A stretch of 26,320 nt of DNA from CAYYMZ01 sp964473025. Its GTDB lineage: Bacteria > Patescibacteriota > UBA1384 > DTJR01. The DNA lies in contig CAYYMZ010000013.1 in assembly GCA_964473025.1 (NCBI GenBank), positions 1 to 26,320 on the forward strand. Direction: 5' to 3'. The translations under genes were made by a program, and so were the position numbers. The notes below the pieces were generated by a model. That model was not told the origin of the DNA, did not search any database, and saw only the letters and a program-made list of their open reading frames with translations. Shown piece by piece: positions 15,478 to 23,322 of this stretch; position 1 is the first letter of the stretch, and the number at the start of each line of letters is the position of its first letter.

Positions 15478-16194
15478 CTATTTGCTAATCAACGTTCCGA
15501 CATCCACGCCTTCAACCGCCTTAGCTAAATTACCCGCCTTAAAAACATCGAAAACCCTGATCGGTAAATTCTTTTCGCGGGCGAGTGAAACGGCGGTCAT
15601 ATCCAGGGCATGCAAGTGCTTCGAGATTACCACGTCATATGAGATATTTTTAAAAAGCTCCGCCTTGCTATCAGAATCGGGATCGGCACTAAACACACCG
15701 TCAACGTTTGAGCCTTTAAGCATAACTTCACATTCAAGTTCGATCGCGCGCAAAACCCCGGCCGTATCAGTCGTAAAAAACGGGCTGCCGATTCCCCCGG
15801 CGCAGATGACAACGCGTCCTTTTTCCATGTGGCGCAAGGCCTTGCGCCTGATATACGGCTCGGCAATTTTTTGAGTTTCAATCGCAGTTAAAACGCGCGT
15901 GGGAACGTCAATATTTTCAAGCGCATTTTGCAGTGCCAACGAGTTCATAACCGTGGCCAACATTCCGATATAATCGGCTGTTGCTTCGTCCATTCCGTGC
16001 TTCGCCCCTGCGCGACCGCGGAACAAATTACCGCCACCGTTTACGATGGCAATATCAACACCCAGTTTTCTTACCTTGGCAATTTCCTGTGCAAGTTTTA
16101 AAGTAGTTTCAAAATCAATTCCATTTTCTCTTTCGCCTTGGAGCGCTTCACCGGATAGCTTTAAAAGAACACGTTTATATTTGGGACTCACCAT
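15478..16194 (-). CDS. pyrH: UMP kinase
   Basis: PyrH phosphorylates UMP to UDP in pyrimidine nucleotide synthesis and belongs to the amino-acid-kinase fold. Visible motifs are LKLSGEAL, NGGGNLFRG, FFTTDTAG and LKGSNVDGVFSADP. An ATG at 16209 is in frame, but its second and third codons contain the GGAGG (16203-16207) that lies eight bases before the ATG at 16194. The later ATG is therefore the likely start, giving 238 residues. Confidence 0.95.
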   Translation of the reverse strand: MVSPKYKRVLLKLSGEALQGERENGIDFETTLKLAQEIAKVRKLGVDIAIVNGGGNLFRGRAGAKHGMDEATADYIGMLATVMNSLALQNALENIDVPTRVLTAIETQKIAEPYIRRKALRHMEKGRVVICAGGIGSPFFTTDTAGVLRAIELECEVMLKGSNVDGVFSADPDSDSKAELFKNISYDVVISKHLHALDMTAVSLAREKNLPIRVFDVFKAGNLAKAVEGVDVGTLISK

Positions 16195-16250
16195 GTATAA
16201 ATCCTCCATTTATTCCACTTATCCAAGCGGCCTTTCTTTGAGACGCAAAC

Positions 16251-16700
16251 TTATTCTTCCCCTAATACAACTTTGACAAATCTTGCAATTTTAATATTTT
16301 CACCCGTTTTGGTGATTGTTTCGTGCAACATATCCTGAATTGTTTTTGATGGATCTTTGAAATATTCTTCTAAAAGCAATGCTTTAATGTCTTTCGTGTC
16401 AGAATTTGCAACTTGCAGGGCAACCTCATGAACAAATGTTTTGAATTCATCTGTTTTAGCAACGAAGTCAGTTTCGCACTGCACTTCAACTAGAACGCCT
16501 AATTTGCCGAGGTGAACGTAACTGTCAATTAAGCCTGCGCAAGTGGCACGCTCGGATTTCTTCTGAGCAATCTCAAGACCCTTAGCTTTTAAAACCTCTC
16601 TCGCTTTCTTTTCGTCGCCGTTTGCTTCATCTAATGCCCGCTTAACATCCATAATACCGGCGCCGGTTTCTTCTCTCAACTTCTTAATTTTTTCGGTCAC
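16251..16700 (-). CDS. tsf: Elongation factor Ts, short form
   Basis: EF-Ts exchanges GDP for GTP on EF-Tu. The N-terminal UBA-like helix region (LREETGAGIMDVKRALDEA) and the core motif CETDFVAKT (75-83) are clear. At 149 residues it is much shorter than the E. coli form (about 280) and keeps only one core subdomain, as in other reduced bacteria. The start codon is GTG, overlapping the rpsB TGA stop by four bases. Confidence 0.95.
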   Translation of the reverse strand: MTEKIKKLREETGAGIMDVKRALDEANGDEKKAREVLKAKGLEIAQKKSERATCAGLIDSYVHLGKLGVLVEVQCETDFVAKTDEFKTFVHEVALQVANSDTKDIKALLLEEYFKDPSKTIQDMLHETITKTGENIKIARFVKVVLGEE

Positions 16701-17512
16701 TTTTTCTCCTTCTTGCCTTTGCTCTCAACTTTTTTTGCTGCTGGTTTCGCTTCGGCTTTCACATCCTTAACTTCCGGTTTTACTTCCTTTTTATCTCCTG
16801 GCTCAGTTTTAACTTCAACGACTTTTGGTTTGTAGTTATTTTGAATGGTTTTACTGATAAGGTCTAGGATCAAGGTGATAGTTGCTTTTGAATCGTCGTT
16901 GGCGACAATTGGAAAATCAATTTCTTGAGGGTTGGCATTCGTGTCAGCAATAGCGATAACCTTGATATTTGACTTTCTAGCCTCGGTGATGGCGTTTGTT
17001 TCTTCTTTGGCATCAACAACAATTAGGACATCTGGCTTTTTCTCAAGGCCTTTTAATCCCCCGAAAACCATGTTCATTTTTTTGAGATCTTTATCGAGTT
17101 TAACTTTTTCTTTCTTTTTCAGATAATCGAGCTTTGATTCGGCCAAGTCGGTCTCATTCTTAATCATTTTACGGATTGTTTTGCTGATAATCTCGTAATT
17201 GGTCAAAAGACCGCCGGGCCAGCGTTCGATAATGTAAGGCATCGAAAGCTTATCCGCGGTTTCTTTAACTTTTTCTTTCGCTTGAAGTTTGGTTCCGACA
17301 AACAGAAAAACGCCGCCGTCTTTGGCTTTTTGCTCAACGTATTTTAGCGCTGCCTCTAACATTTCCCGGGTTTTTTCTAAATTAATAATCGAGATTTTAT
17401 TGCGATAAGTATAAACAAAACGATGCGACCTAGCATCGGATCTGGTCTTGGAGTGTCCGAAATGGGCACCTGCTTTGAATAATTCTTCGATTGTTGGAGT
17501 ATTTTCTGGCAT
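16697..17512 (-). CDS. rpsB: 30S ribosomal protein S2
   Basis: S2 binds the head-body junction of the small subunit. The N-terminal FKAGAHFGHSKTRSD, the IINLEKTREML segment and the PDVLIVVDAKEETNAITEAR region are diagnostic. After about residue 225 there is a Lys-, Glu- and Val-rich low-complexity tail of about 45 residues that is not part of the conserved fold. The gene heads the rpsB-tsf-pyrH-frr-rseP cluster. Confidence 0.97.
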   Translation of the reverse strand: MPENTPTIEELFKAGAHFGHSKTRSDARSHRFVYTYRNKISIINLEKTREMLEAALKYVEQKAKDGGVFLFVGTKLQAKEKVKETADKLSMPYIIERWPGGLLTNYEIISKTIRKMIKNETDLAESKLDYLKKKEKVKLDKDLKKMNMVFGGLKGLEKKPDVLIVVDAKEETNAITEARKSNIKVIAIADTNANPQEIDFPIVANDDSKATITLILDLISKTIQNNYKPKVVEVKTEPGDKKEVKPEVKDVKAEAKPAAKKVESKGKKEKK

Positions 17513-17562
17513 ATTTAAATTCCTATCCTTTGCGATTAATGATTTGCTTTTTTGCTTTTTTA

Positions 17563-17591
17563 ATTAAACCTCAAAATTCAAAATTTTGCAA
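17563..17591 (-). promoter_or_regulatory. Probable rpsB promoter
   Basis: On the minus strand TTGCAA (17586-17591), 17 bases, then TTTAAT (17563-17568). The leader before the rpsB ATG would be about 45 bases and contains AAAGGATAGG as a ribosome binding site. Confidence 0.5.
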
Positions 17592-17630
17592 GAGTTAAGG
17601 TGGTACTTTGAAAACAATTTGTATCAACCC

Positions 17631-17658
17631 TTGAAAAATTCTGTTTATCTGCTAATAT
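17631..17658 (+). promoter_or_regulatory. rpmE promoter
   Basis: TTGAAA (17631-17636), 16 bases, then TAATAT (17653-17658) preceded by TGC (extended -10). Transcription should start near 17665, giving a leader of about 105 bases before rpmE. Confidence 0.7.
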
Positions 17659-17664
17659 TATTTC

Positions 17665-17770
17665 GTTATGAAGAAAGACCCATCCGCCGCTCTTACAGTC
17701 AATTGGACTACATCCTAATCTGGCACGTGCGAGCTTTGGAGGGCAAGCATTCACCCGAATAATTTATACA
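17665..17770 (+). promoter_or_regulatory. rpmE leader with possible regulatory role
   Basis: This leader contains a 16-codon ORF (17668-17718) whose beginning nearly repeats the start of rpmE. It also has a GCACGTGC palindrome (17723-17730) and a GGAGGG that is 27 bases from the rpmE ATG, too far to serve it, and that lies in the loop of a GCTT/AAGC hairpin (17733-17748). rpmE itself has no Shine-Dalgarno sequence. L31 leader RNAs are known in several other bacterial groups; a link here is inference. Confidence 0.35.
17668..17718 (+). CDS. Possible leader peptide, 16 codons
   Basis: An ATG three bases after the predicted transcription start opens the frame MKKDPSAALTVNWTTS and stops at TAA. 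The DNA of its first six codons matches that of rpmE almost base for base (ATGAARAAAGAC then CATCCG). It may be a leaderless regulatory peptide or simply a decayed duplicate of the gene start. Confidence 0.25.
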   Translation: MKKDPSAALTVNWTTS

Positions 17771-18097
17771 ATGAAAAAAGACATACATCCGAAGTATAAC
17801 CCTAAAACAAAAGTGCGCTGCGGCTGTGGCGCCGAATTTGAGATGGGTTCAACCGAAGATGAGATAAAAGTTGAAATCTGCTCACAGTGCCACCCTTTAT
17901 ATACGGGCAACAAAAAATTAGTTGATACCGCCGGGCGCCTCGACCGCTTTCAAACACGTCTTGATAAATCAAAGCAGTTAAAAGAAGAACTCGAAAAGAA
18001 AAAAGCCGCGAAAAGAGTCCGTCAAGAAGGCAAAGATCAAACGAAGAACTCCGAAAAAGAAGCTGCTAAGGCCGAAGGCGAAAAAAAAGATCAGTAA
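17771..18097 (+). CDS. rpmE: 50S ribosomal protein L31, zinc-binding form, with basic tail
   Basis: The first 65 residues are L31: MKKDIHPKYN, then Cys17, Cys19, Cys37 and Cys40, which form the zinc-binding (C+) site, and LVDTAGRLDRFQTR. From about 66 there is a Lys/Glu-rich tail of about 40 residues not found in the E. coli protein (70 residues). No ribosome binding site is seen. A terminator follows at 18114-18147. Confidence 0.94.
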   Translation: MKKDIHPKYNPKTKVRCGCGAEFEMGSTEDEIKVEICSQCHPLYTGNKKLVDTAGRLDRFQTRLDKSKQLKEELEKKKAAKRVRQEGKDQTKNSEKEAAKAEGEKKDQ

Positions 18098-18113
18098 GCT
18101 CCCTGTAATAAAG

Positions 18114-18147
18114 ATGCAATTTTTAGTATTCTAAAGTTGCATTTTTT
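18114..18147 (+). terminator. Terminator after rpmE
   Basis: ATGCAA and the following T-rich arm (18114-18126) pair with CTAAAGTTGCAT (18131-18142), with one wobble and one bulge, around a TATT loop. Six T follow (18142-18147). It separates rpmE from prfA. Confidence 0.65.
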
Positions 18148-18164
18148 AAAATTAGTTAATAACT

Positions 18165-19064
18165 ATGAACGAAAAAATCGACGAGTTAAAACGAAATGTT
18201 AAACTTCTCGAAGAAACCGATGACGTTGGTTTTAAATCTTTGATTGAGGAAGAAATAAACAAGATAAAAGGGGAGTTAGTTGTCCCCGATCCGGCTGACC
18301 TTAAAAGCGCCATCATTGAAATCCGTGCCGGCACCGGCGGGGAAGAAGCCGAACTTTTTGCCGCAGAGCTCTCGAGGATGTATTTGATGTTTATAGAGAA
18401 AAAAGGTTGGCGTTTTTCGATAACAGACCGGAAAGAGTCCCCCATCGGTGGGCTAAAAGGGATGACAATTGAAGTGCAAGGGGAGGGAGCATATGGCATT
18501 TTGAAATACGAGGGCGGTGTCCATCGCGTCCAGAGAGTGCCGAAAACAGAAAAATCCGGCCGGCTTCACACCTCTGCCGCAACCGTCGTGGTGATGCCAG
18601 AGATAGAGGCGAAACAAATTGACATCAGACCAGAGGACTTAAGGATCGACGTATATCACGCCTCCGGCCACGGCGGCCAATCGGTTAATACCACTAATTC
18701 AGCCGTTAGGATCACTCACCTGCCAACTGGAGTTGTCGTAACTAGTCAAGACGAGAGAAGCCAGCTTAAAAATAAGGACAAGGCAATGAAGGTGCTGTAT
18801 GCCAGGGTTTGGCAAGCAGAAGAAGATAAAAGAATGGAAAATGAATCGGCCATGCGCCACTCGATGGTACGCTCGGGGGACAGGAGTGAAAAAATCAGAA
18901 CGTATAATTTTCCTCAGGACAGAGTAACCGATCACCGTATTCCCAAATCGTACAATCAAATTGAAAAAATTATGGATGGTGATATCGCCCAAATTGACGA
19001 AGAACTCGAAGCAATTGACCAACAGCAAAAACTAGACGAGATTTTGGCAAAAAGCGAGGACTAA
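18165..19064 (+). CDS. prfA: Peptide chain release factor 1, short N-terminal domain
   Basis: RF1 ends translation at UAA and UAG. The codon-reading PxT motif is PKT (126-128, in RVPKTEKSG), which marks RF1 rather than RF2 (SPF). The peptide-release motif GGQ is at 170-172 within SGHGGQSVNTT. At 299 residues it is about 60 shorter than E. coli RF1; the difference lies before the core, in the N-terminal helical domain. The ATG has no Shine-Dalgarno sequence. prmC, whose product methylates the GGQ glutamine, begins two bases after the stop. Confidence 0.96.
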   Translation: MNEKIDELKRNVKLLEETDDVGFKSLIEEEINKIKGELVVPDPADLKSAIIEIRAGTGGEEAELFAAELSRMYLMFIEKKGWRFSITDRKESPIGGLKGMTIEVQGEGAYGILKYEGGVHRVQRVPKTEKSGRLHTSAATVVVMPEIEAKQIDIRPEDLRIDVYHASGHGGQSVNTTNSAVRITHLPTGVVVTSQDERSQLKNKDKAMKVLYARVWQAEEDKRMENESAMRHSMVRSGDRSEKIRTYNFPQDRVTDHRIPKSYNQIEKIMDGDIAQIDEELEAIDQQQKLDEILAKSED

Positions 19065-19065
19065 A

Positions 19066-19959
19066 GTGAAAAATATTACCGCGGACTCCCTTATCCGTTC
19101 TTCTTTAATTGACAAGAAAACTTCCGAGAAGATAGTAGGGGATTTACTTAAAATTTCGACTGCTGAGCTTTTTTTAAAAAGAAAATCCCTCACTCTTTCC
19201 CCCGCTTTGATTAAAAATTACAAAAAAATAGAAAATAAAATAAGAGGGGGTCTTCCGCCGCAGTATGCCTTCGGAGGAGCCGATTTTTATGGCTTAAGAT
19301 TTTACGTCGATAAAAACGTTCTTATCCCAAGGCCGGAAACAGAAATTATGGTTGAAGGAGCGATAAAATATATTGAATCAGAAATTAAGAACAATGAATC
19401 ATGGAAGAAGAAAAGGGAAATCCATGCTATCGATATCGGAACTGGCTCGGGATGCATCGCTATCACTTTAAAAAAAGAGTTAAAGCACGTAATTCATAAT
19501 TCGTCATTCATAATTCAGCTCTTCGCCACCGATATCTCGTCAAAAGCCCTAAAGATTGCGAAGAAAAATGCCAAGACGCACGGGGTTAAAATAAAATTTT
19601 TCAAGAGCGATCTAATGCAAAATAAAAAATTGCCTAAAAAATTTGGTTTGATCTTAGCTAATCTCCCCTATCTCCCAAGTAATTATTTAAAAGTTTATTC
19701 CAAAGAATTCGCAAAACCGCTCTTGGCAGAACCTCACTTGGCGCTAGATGGAGGAGAAAAAGGAGTTGATCTAATCAAACAATTAGTAAACGATTTACCA
19801 AATCGATTAACCGGTGAGGGTGTAGCTATTTTGGAGATCGATCCTGCTCAAAAAAATTCTATTAGCAGGCAATGCGATAAATTAAAACTGAAAGTTACTT
19901 TCCTGAGAGATCTAAACCGTTTTTGGCGCTTCGCCCTAATTAAAAATATTTATTCTTAA
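19066..19959 (+). CDS. prmC: Peptide chain release factor N5-glutamine methyltransferase
   Basis: PrmC methylates the Gln of GGQ in release factors using S-adenosylmethionine. An N-terminal helical domain is followed by VLIPRPETE, the SAM-binding DIGTGSGC (123-130) and NLPY (199-202) in place of the usual NPPY. Between the KEL and ATDIS segments there are about eight more residues than in E. coli PrmC, exactly where an 11-base direct repeat occurs in the DNA (19492-19516). The start codon is GTG, one base after the prfA stop. The gene ends six bases before the convergent protease gene, with no terminator visible. Confidence 0.92.
   Translation: MKNITADSLIRSSLIDKKTSEKIVGDLLKISTAELFLKRKSLTLSPALIKNYKKIENKIRGGLPPQYAFGGADFYGLRFYVDKNVLIPRPETEIMVEGAIKYIESEIKNNESWKKKREIHAIDIGTGSGCIAITLKKELKHVIHNSSFIIQLFATDISSKALKIAKKNAKTHGVKIKFFKSDLMQNKKLPKKFGLILANLPYLPSNYLKVYSKEFAKPLLAEPHLALDGGEKGVDLIKQLVNDLPNRLTGEGVAILEIDPAQKNSISRQCDKLKLKVTFLRDLNRFWRFALIKNIYS
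19492..19516 (+). repeat. 11-base direct repeat inside prmC
   Basis: ATTCATAATTC occurs at 19492-19502 and again at 19506-19516, a 14-base period. It encodes residues about 143-151 of PrmC, which seem to be an insertion relative to the family, in a surface position between a helix and the next strand of the methyltransferase fold. The frame is kept. Confidence 0.75.
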
Positions 19960-19965
19960 TAAAAC

Positions 19966-21156
19966 TTACGATTGCTTCTCGCCAAGTTTGACTTTAACGT
20001 CCATTTCCTTGCCGTTACGCAAGACCCTAAGGCTTACTTCATCTCCCGGCTGGTATCTATTTAAAACCGACGAAAGTGATTGATTCGCCTTAATCTCGTC
20101 ATTGTTGATTTTTAAAATAACATCGCCTTCCTTCAGCCCCGCTTTATCCGCAGGAGATCCGATTTGAACAGCCGCAATCCCGTTTGATCTGTCCCCAATA
20201 ACAAGAGCCCCATGGTCCGTGTTTAAATTCTGGCTGGCGGCAACTTTTTGATCAACTAAAACATAACTTACCCCAAGATAAGCAACAATAATTTTTCCGG
20301 TCTTCTTGTATGAATCTATAGCTGATTTTAAGGAATTTATAGGAATCGCAAAACCAATTCCTTCTGCCTGGTTCTTGGCGGCGGTCGCAGTATTGATACC
20401 AATGATTTGACCTTTAAGATTAACCAGTGGCCCACCGGAATTGCCCGAATTGATCGCTGCGTCTGTTTGCAACAAACCCTCTAGGTTTTCACCTTGGTTG
20501 CCCGAAGTGTCAGTTGCCTGTAAACTCCGCTCTTTACCTGATAAAACCCCAACTGTAACACTGTTTTGAAATTCACCCAGAGCGTTACCAATTGCAATCA
20601 CGCGCTGTCCGATCTGCAGATTGTCTGAATCACCAAACTCGACCACTGGAAGGTTTTTGGCATCAACCTTCAAAAGAGCGAAATCGTTGGTTGGATCTTC
20701 GGCAACAACGTTTGCATCGTATTTTTTGCCATCAGATGTAATAACAGTGTATTTTGCACCTTCAATATTGGCAACGTGTTTATTGGTCGCGATCAAACCA
20801 TCGGAGCTAATAATAAAACCGCTTCCACCGCCTTGTTGTTGCTGGGCAATTGAGCTTTGATTTGAGAAAAAATCAAATGGATTTATGACTTGAACGTCCT
20901 TCGTAAAAATAACACTCACGACTGACGATGAAACTTTATTGACCGAATCAATTACGGCCGAATCCTCCGTCACTTTAATGTTTTCGGTTCTATTTTGCGG
21001 GATGGGAAGGCCATCATTGTCCTTAATCCCCAAGCTTTTCTGAAGCGCCGGGGAACTCGAAACCAGGGCAATTCCACCAATACCACCGGCCACGCCAGCA
21101 ACAAACCCCAAAATAACCAAAAAAACAATTAATGTCCGGCTAATTTGTTTTTCCAT
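19966..21156 (-). CDS. HtrA/DegP-type serine protease with PDZ domain
   Basis: A single membrane anchor (about 9-33) leaves a trypsin-like domain outside the membrane. The catalytic triad is His127 (TNKHVAN), Asp158 (NDFALLKVD) and Ser240 (GNSGGPL). One PDZ domain occupies about 300-392 (GSPADKAGLKEGDVILKI). A Gln/Gly-rich linker sits at 105-112. Such proteases degrade misfolded envelope proteins. The 396-residue length matches single-PDZ DegS/HtrA-like forms. A promoter with TATAAT lies upstream at 21181. Confidence 0.94.
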   Translation of the reverse strand: MEKQISRTLIVFLVILGFVAGVAGGIGGIALVSSSPALQKSLGIKDNDGLPIPQNRTENIKVTEDSAVIDSVNKVSSSVVSVIFTKDVQVINPFDFFSNQSSIAQQQQGGGSGFIISSDGLIATNKHVANIEGAKYTVITSDGKKYDANVVAEDPTNDFALLKVDAKNLPVVEFGDSDNLQIGQRVIAIGNALGEFQNSVTVGVLSGKERSLQATDTSGNQGENLEGLLQTDAAINSGNSGGPLVNLKGQIIGINTATAAKNQAEGIGFAIPINSLKSAIDSYKKTGKIIVAYLGVSYVLVDQKVAASQNLNTDHGALVIGDRSNGIAAVQIGSPADKAGLKEGDVILKINNDEIKANQSLSSVLNRYQPGDEVSLRVLRNGKEMDVKVKLGEKQS

Positions 21157-21180
21157 ATTAAACCAATCCCCTTTTAATAC

Positions 21181-21189
21181 ATTATAGCA
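21181..21189 (-). promoter_or_regulatory. Protease promoter, extended -10
   Basis: On the minus strand a perfect TATAAT (21181-21186) is preceded by TGC (extended -10). No good -35 is visible at 17 bases, where the sequence is T-rich. It lies between the DUF5654 stop and the protease start. Confidence 0.55.
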
Positions 21190-21215
21190 AAAATAAACTG
21201 AGAAAATTCTTAAAT

Positions 21216-21509
21216 TTACTCATCCGAAGCGGCGCGGCTCAAATAGTATGAAATCAAGACAGCTAAAACCGTGACAAAAATAGCATAAATAAATTGAGAT
21301 TTTAGGCCTGACCCAGGCTCGATATAGCGGTTGATTGCAGCTTTGACTGCTTCATTCCAAGCGAGCGCCGCAACAAAACCAAATGCCGCAGTGACAAAAG
21401 TAGCAAAGGTGCCAATTAATTCCTTGTGCATTCTTTTTTGTTTTGGGGTTTTTTCCCCGCCTGCATCGCTACGCGAAGCATTGCGGGCAGGTTCTTTTTC
21501 TTCGGCCAT
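21216..21509 (-). CDS. DUF5654 family membrane protein
   Basis: The 97-residue protein has the DUF5654 core: TFATFVTAAFGFVAALAWNEA, then a short hydrophilic loop and a second membrane segment near 74-90. The function is unknown. The N-terminal 30 residues are charged and include the stretch ARNASRSDAGG, encoded by a palindromic DNA element (21460-21491) that looks inserted. The ATG overlaps the gatB stop by one base (TAATG). Confidence 0.85.
   Translation of the reverse strand: MAEEKEPARNASRSDAGGEKTPKQKRMHKELIGTFATFVTAAFGFVAALAWNEAVKAAINRYIEPGSGLKSQFIYAIFVTVLAVLISYYLSRAASDE
21460..21491. repeat. Palindromic element inside the DUF5654 gene
   Basis: CCTGC (21460-21464) pairs with GCAGG (21487-21491) and CGC (21467-21469) with GCG (21483-21485), around a loop containing CGCGAAGC. 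The 32 bases are much richer in G and C than the rest of the gene and encode the RNASRSDAG stretch before the conserved domain, so the frame is preserved. Confidence 0.65.
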
Positions 21510-22879
21510 TATTTCTTCTCTATTATTTTAATTAGTTTTCCACGCACCTCATTCGGGTGTAATTTACCCTGCCCTTTGTGCATTGCAGCACCCACTAAAA
21601 ACCCGATAACCTGGGTTTTGCCTGCTTTGTATTTTTCAACAGCATCAAGATTATCACGCAATACCTGCGCAACGATTTCGTCAGAATTGAAACTTTCCGA
21701 TTTGATAAAATCTTGAATCGGTTTTTTCAAATCAGCAGCTTCTTCGATTGCCTGTCGGGCAAGATTTGAGGGAAGGCCTGCTTTTATCTCTCCGGCCAAA
21801 AATACCAAATCCTGTGCATTAAGTTCAACTGATCGCTTTTGATTAATTATTGTCTTGGCAATAATGTTCAAATTTTTATCGTCGAGTACGGCGCATTCCT
21901 CGAGAAATTTAAGTAGTTTCGTATTTTGGGAAATCATCGTGGCGTCTGTTGCACTAATACCCCAAGAAACCAGTTTGCTGCGGACAGCCCCCGGCAATTC
22001 TCTTTGTTCTGATTCGATTTTGTCTAAGCTAAATTTATTTGTTTCAATTGGCGGAATGTCTGGTTCGGGGAAATAACGATAATCCTTCGCCTCTTCTTTT
22101 TCTCTCATGGCAAAAGTTTTACCGCTTGTCGCATCAAAACGTCTAGTTTGTTTAGTTTTCTTACCCGAAAAAGTTTCAAATTCATTTATAAGACGCTTTT
22201 CCTCATACAAGAGGGCTTTTTCAACAAACTTAAATGAGTTGAGGTTTTTCAGCTCGACAATGGGGGAACTTTTGTCGCCTTTTATAACGTTGATGTTTGC
22301 GTCACAACGCAGATGCCCTTTTTCCATATCTGCCGATGAAACCTGAAGCGATCTCAAAATCTGCTGGAGTTCTTGCAGAAATACTTTTGCAATGTGCGGA
22401 CTTGGTATATCGGGTTCTGTTACCATTTCCATAAGTGGGGTGCCTGCCCTATTTAAATCCACGATCGAATATTTGGAGCTTTTTGGATGAATTAGCTTCC
22501 CCGCATCCTCTTCGAGATGGACGCGGTTAAATCTAATCTTCGCATCCTCAACAGCCAACTCTCCGCCCAAGCAAAACGGCTGGTCATACTGGCTAATCTG
22601 ATATCCTTTTGGCAAATCGGGGTAAAAATAATGTTTGCGGTCAAACTTAGAGGTTTTATTTATTTTTGACCCCAACGCCAGACCGGTTTTAATAGTTTTT
22701 TTAATCGCTTCTTTATTAGGTCGAGGCAAAGTCCCCGGCATTCCCATACAAATCGGACATGTGACTTCGTTTACTTTTTTACCTTCCGAGTTATTATCAC
22801 ACGAGCAAAACATTTTAGCTTTGGTATTAAGCTGGGCATGAACCTCGAGTCCGATTATTGTTTTAAATTCATCGGTCAT
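21509..22879 (-). CDS. gatB: Asp-tRNA(Asn)/Glu-tRNA(Gln) amidotransferase subunit B
   Basis: GatB binds the mischarged tRNA and phosphorylates its Glu or Asp. The N-terminal IIGLEVHAQLNTKAKMF, zinc cysteines 25, 27, 41 and 44, the DLPKGYQISQYD segment and the C-terminal YqeY-like domain (from about 310) are present over 456 residues. GGGAG lies nine bases before the ATG. The start overlaps the end of the HEPN-like gene by 11 bases. Confidence 0.97.
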   Translation of the reverse strand: MTDEFKTIIGLEVHAQLNTKAKMFCSCDNNSEGKKVNEVTCPICMGMPGTLPRPNKEAIKKTIKTGLALGSKINKTSKFDRKHYFYPDLPKGYQISQYDQPFCLGGELAVEDAKIRFNRVHLEEDAGKLIHPKSSKYSIVDLNRAGTPLMEMVTEPDIPSPHIAKVFLQELQQILRSLQVSSADMEKGHLRCDANINVIKGDKSSPIVELKNLNSFKFVEKALLYEEKRLINEFETFSGKKTKQTRRFDATSGKTFAMREKEEAKDYRYFPEPDIPPIETNKFSLDKIESEQRELPGAVRSKLVSWGISATDATMISQNTKLLKFLEECAVLDDKNLNIIAKTIINQKRSVELNAQDLVFLAGEIKAGLPSNLARQAIEEAADLKKPIQDFIKSESFNSDEIVAQVLRDNLDAVEKYKAGKTQVIGFLVGAAMHKGQGKLHPNEVRGKLIKIIEKK

Positions 22880-23321
22880 TTTTAAACGCTCCCAAGTCAG
22901 TTAAAAACCTCTTCATTTTCCAAATTGAGCCAGCCGACTCTCTCGCCTCAATCCCGTGAGCAAATTCATGAACAAGTCGGTTCCTAACTTTATGCGCCTC
23001 CCACGTATCGTTATAAACCTGTCTTGAAACAAGTTTTTGGACACCGCGTAATCTTTCGCCCAATGAATTACCTCTAACGTTGGCTCTTTTTAAAACCGTG
23101 TCAACAAGTTTGTCAGCTTCGATAACTGCCATCTTAGGATCCAGCTCTTCGATATCATGCCACATCTTGGTCAGCTCGCCCGCGGGGAAAACTACAAAAT
23201 TGTTTTTGGCAAAAATGAGATCGACGACGCGAGATAAACCTTTCTCAATAAGTTGAATAGCAGCGTTAGCGAATCCCGATTCACTATTTTTTTTATGCTT
23301 ATTTGAAAAATTTTGACTCAT
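22869..23321 (-). CDS. Conserved HEPN-like protein of unknown role
   Basis: This 150-residue soluble, mostly helical protein has the sequence KVRNRLVHEFAH, which contains an R-x4-H motif (Arg113 to His118, with Asn114) typical of HEPN domains. An IEADKLVDTVL helix and a GERLRGVQKL segment come before it. HEPN proteins are often RNases or toxins, or partners of nucleotidyltransferases, but no such partner is visible here. It lies between gatA (one base away) and gatB (11-base overlap), so it is co-expressed with the amidotransferase. I have not matched it to a named family with certainty. Confidence 0.6.
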   Translation of the reverse strand: MSQNFSNKHKKNSESGFANAAIQLIEKGLSRVVDLIFAKNNFVVFPAGELTKMWHDIEELDPKMAVIEADKLVDTVLKRANVRGNSLGERLRGVQKLVSRQVYNDTWEAHKVRNRLVHEFAHGIEARESAGSIWKMKRFLTDLGAFKNDR

Positions 23322-23322
23322 G

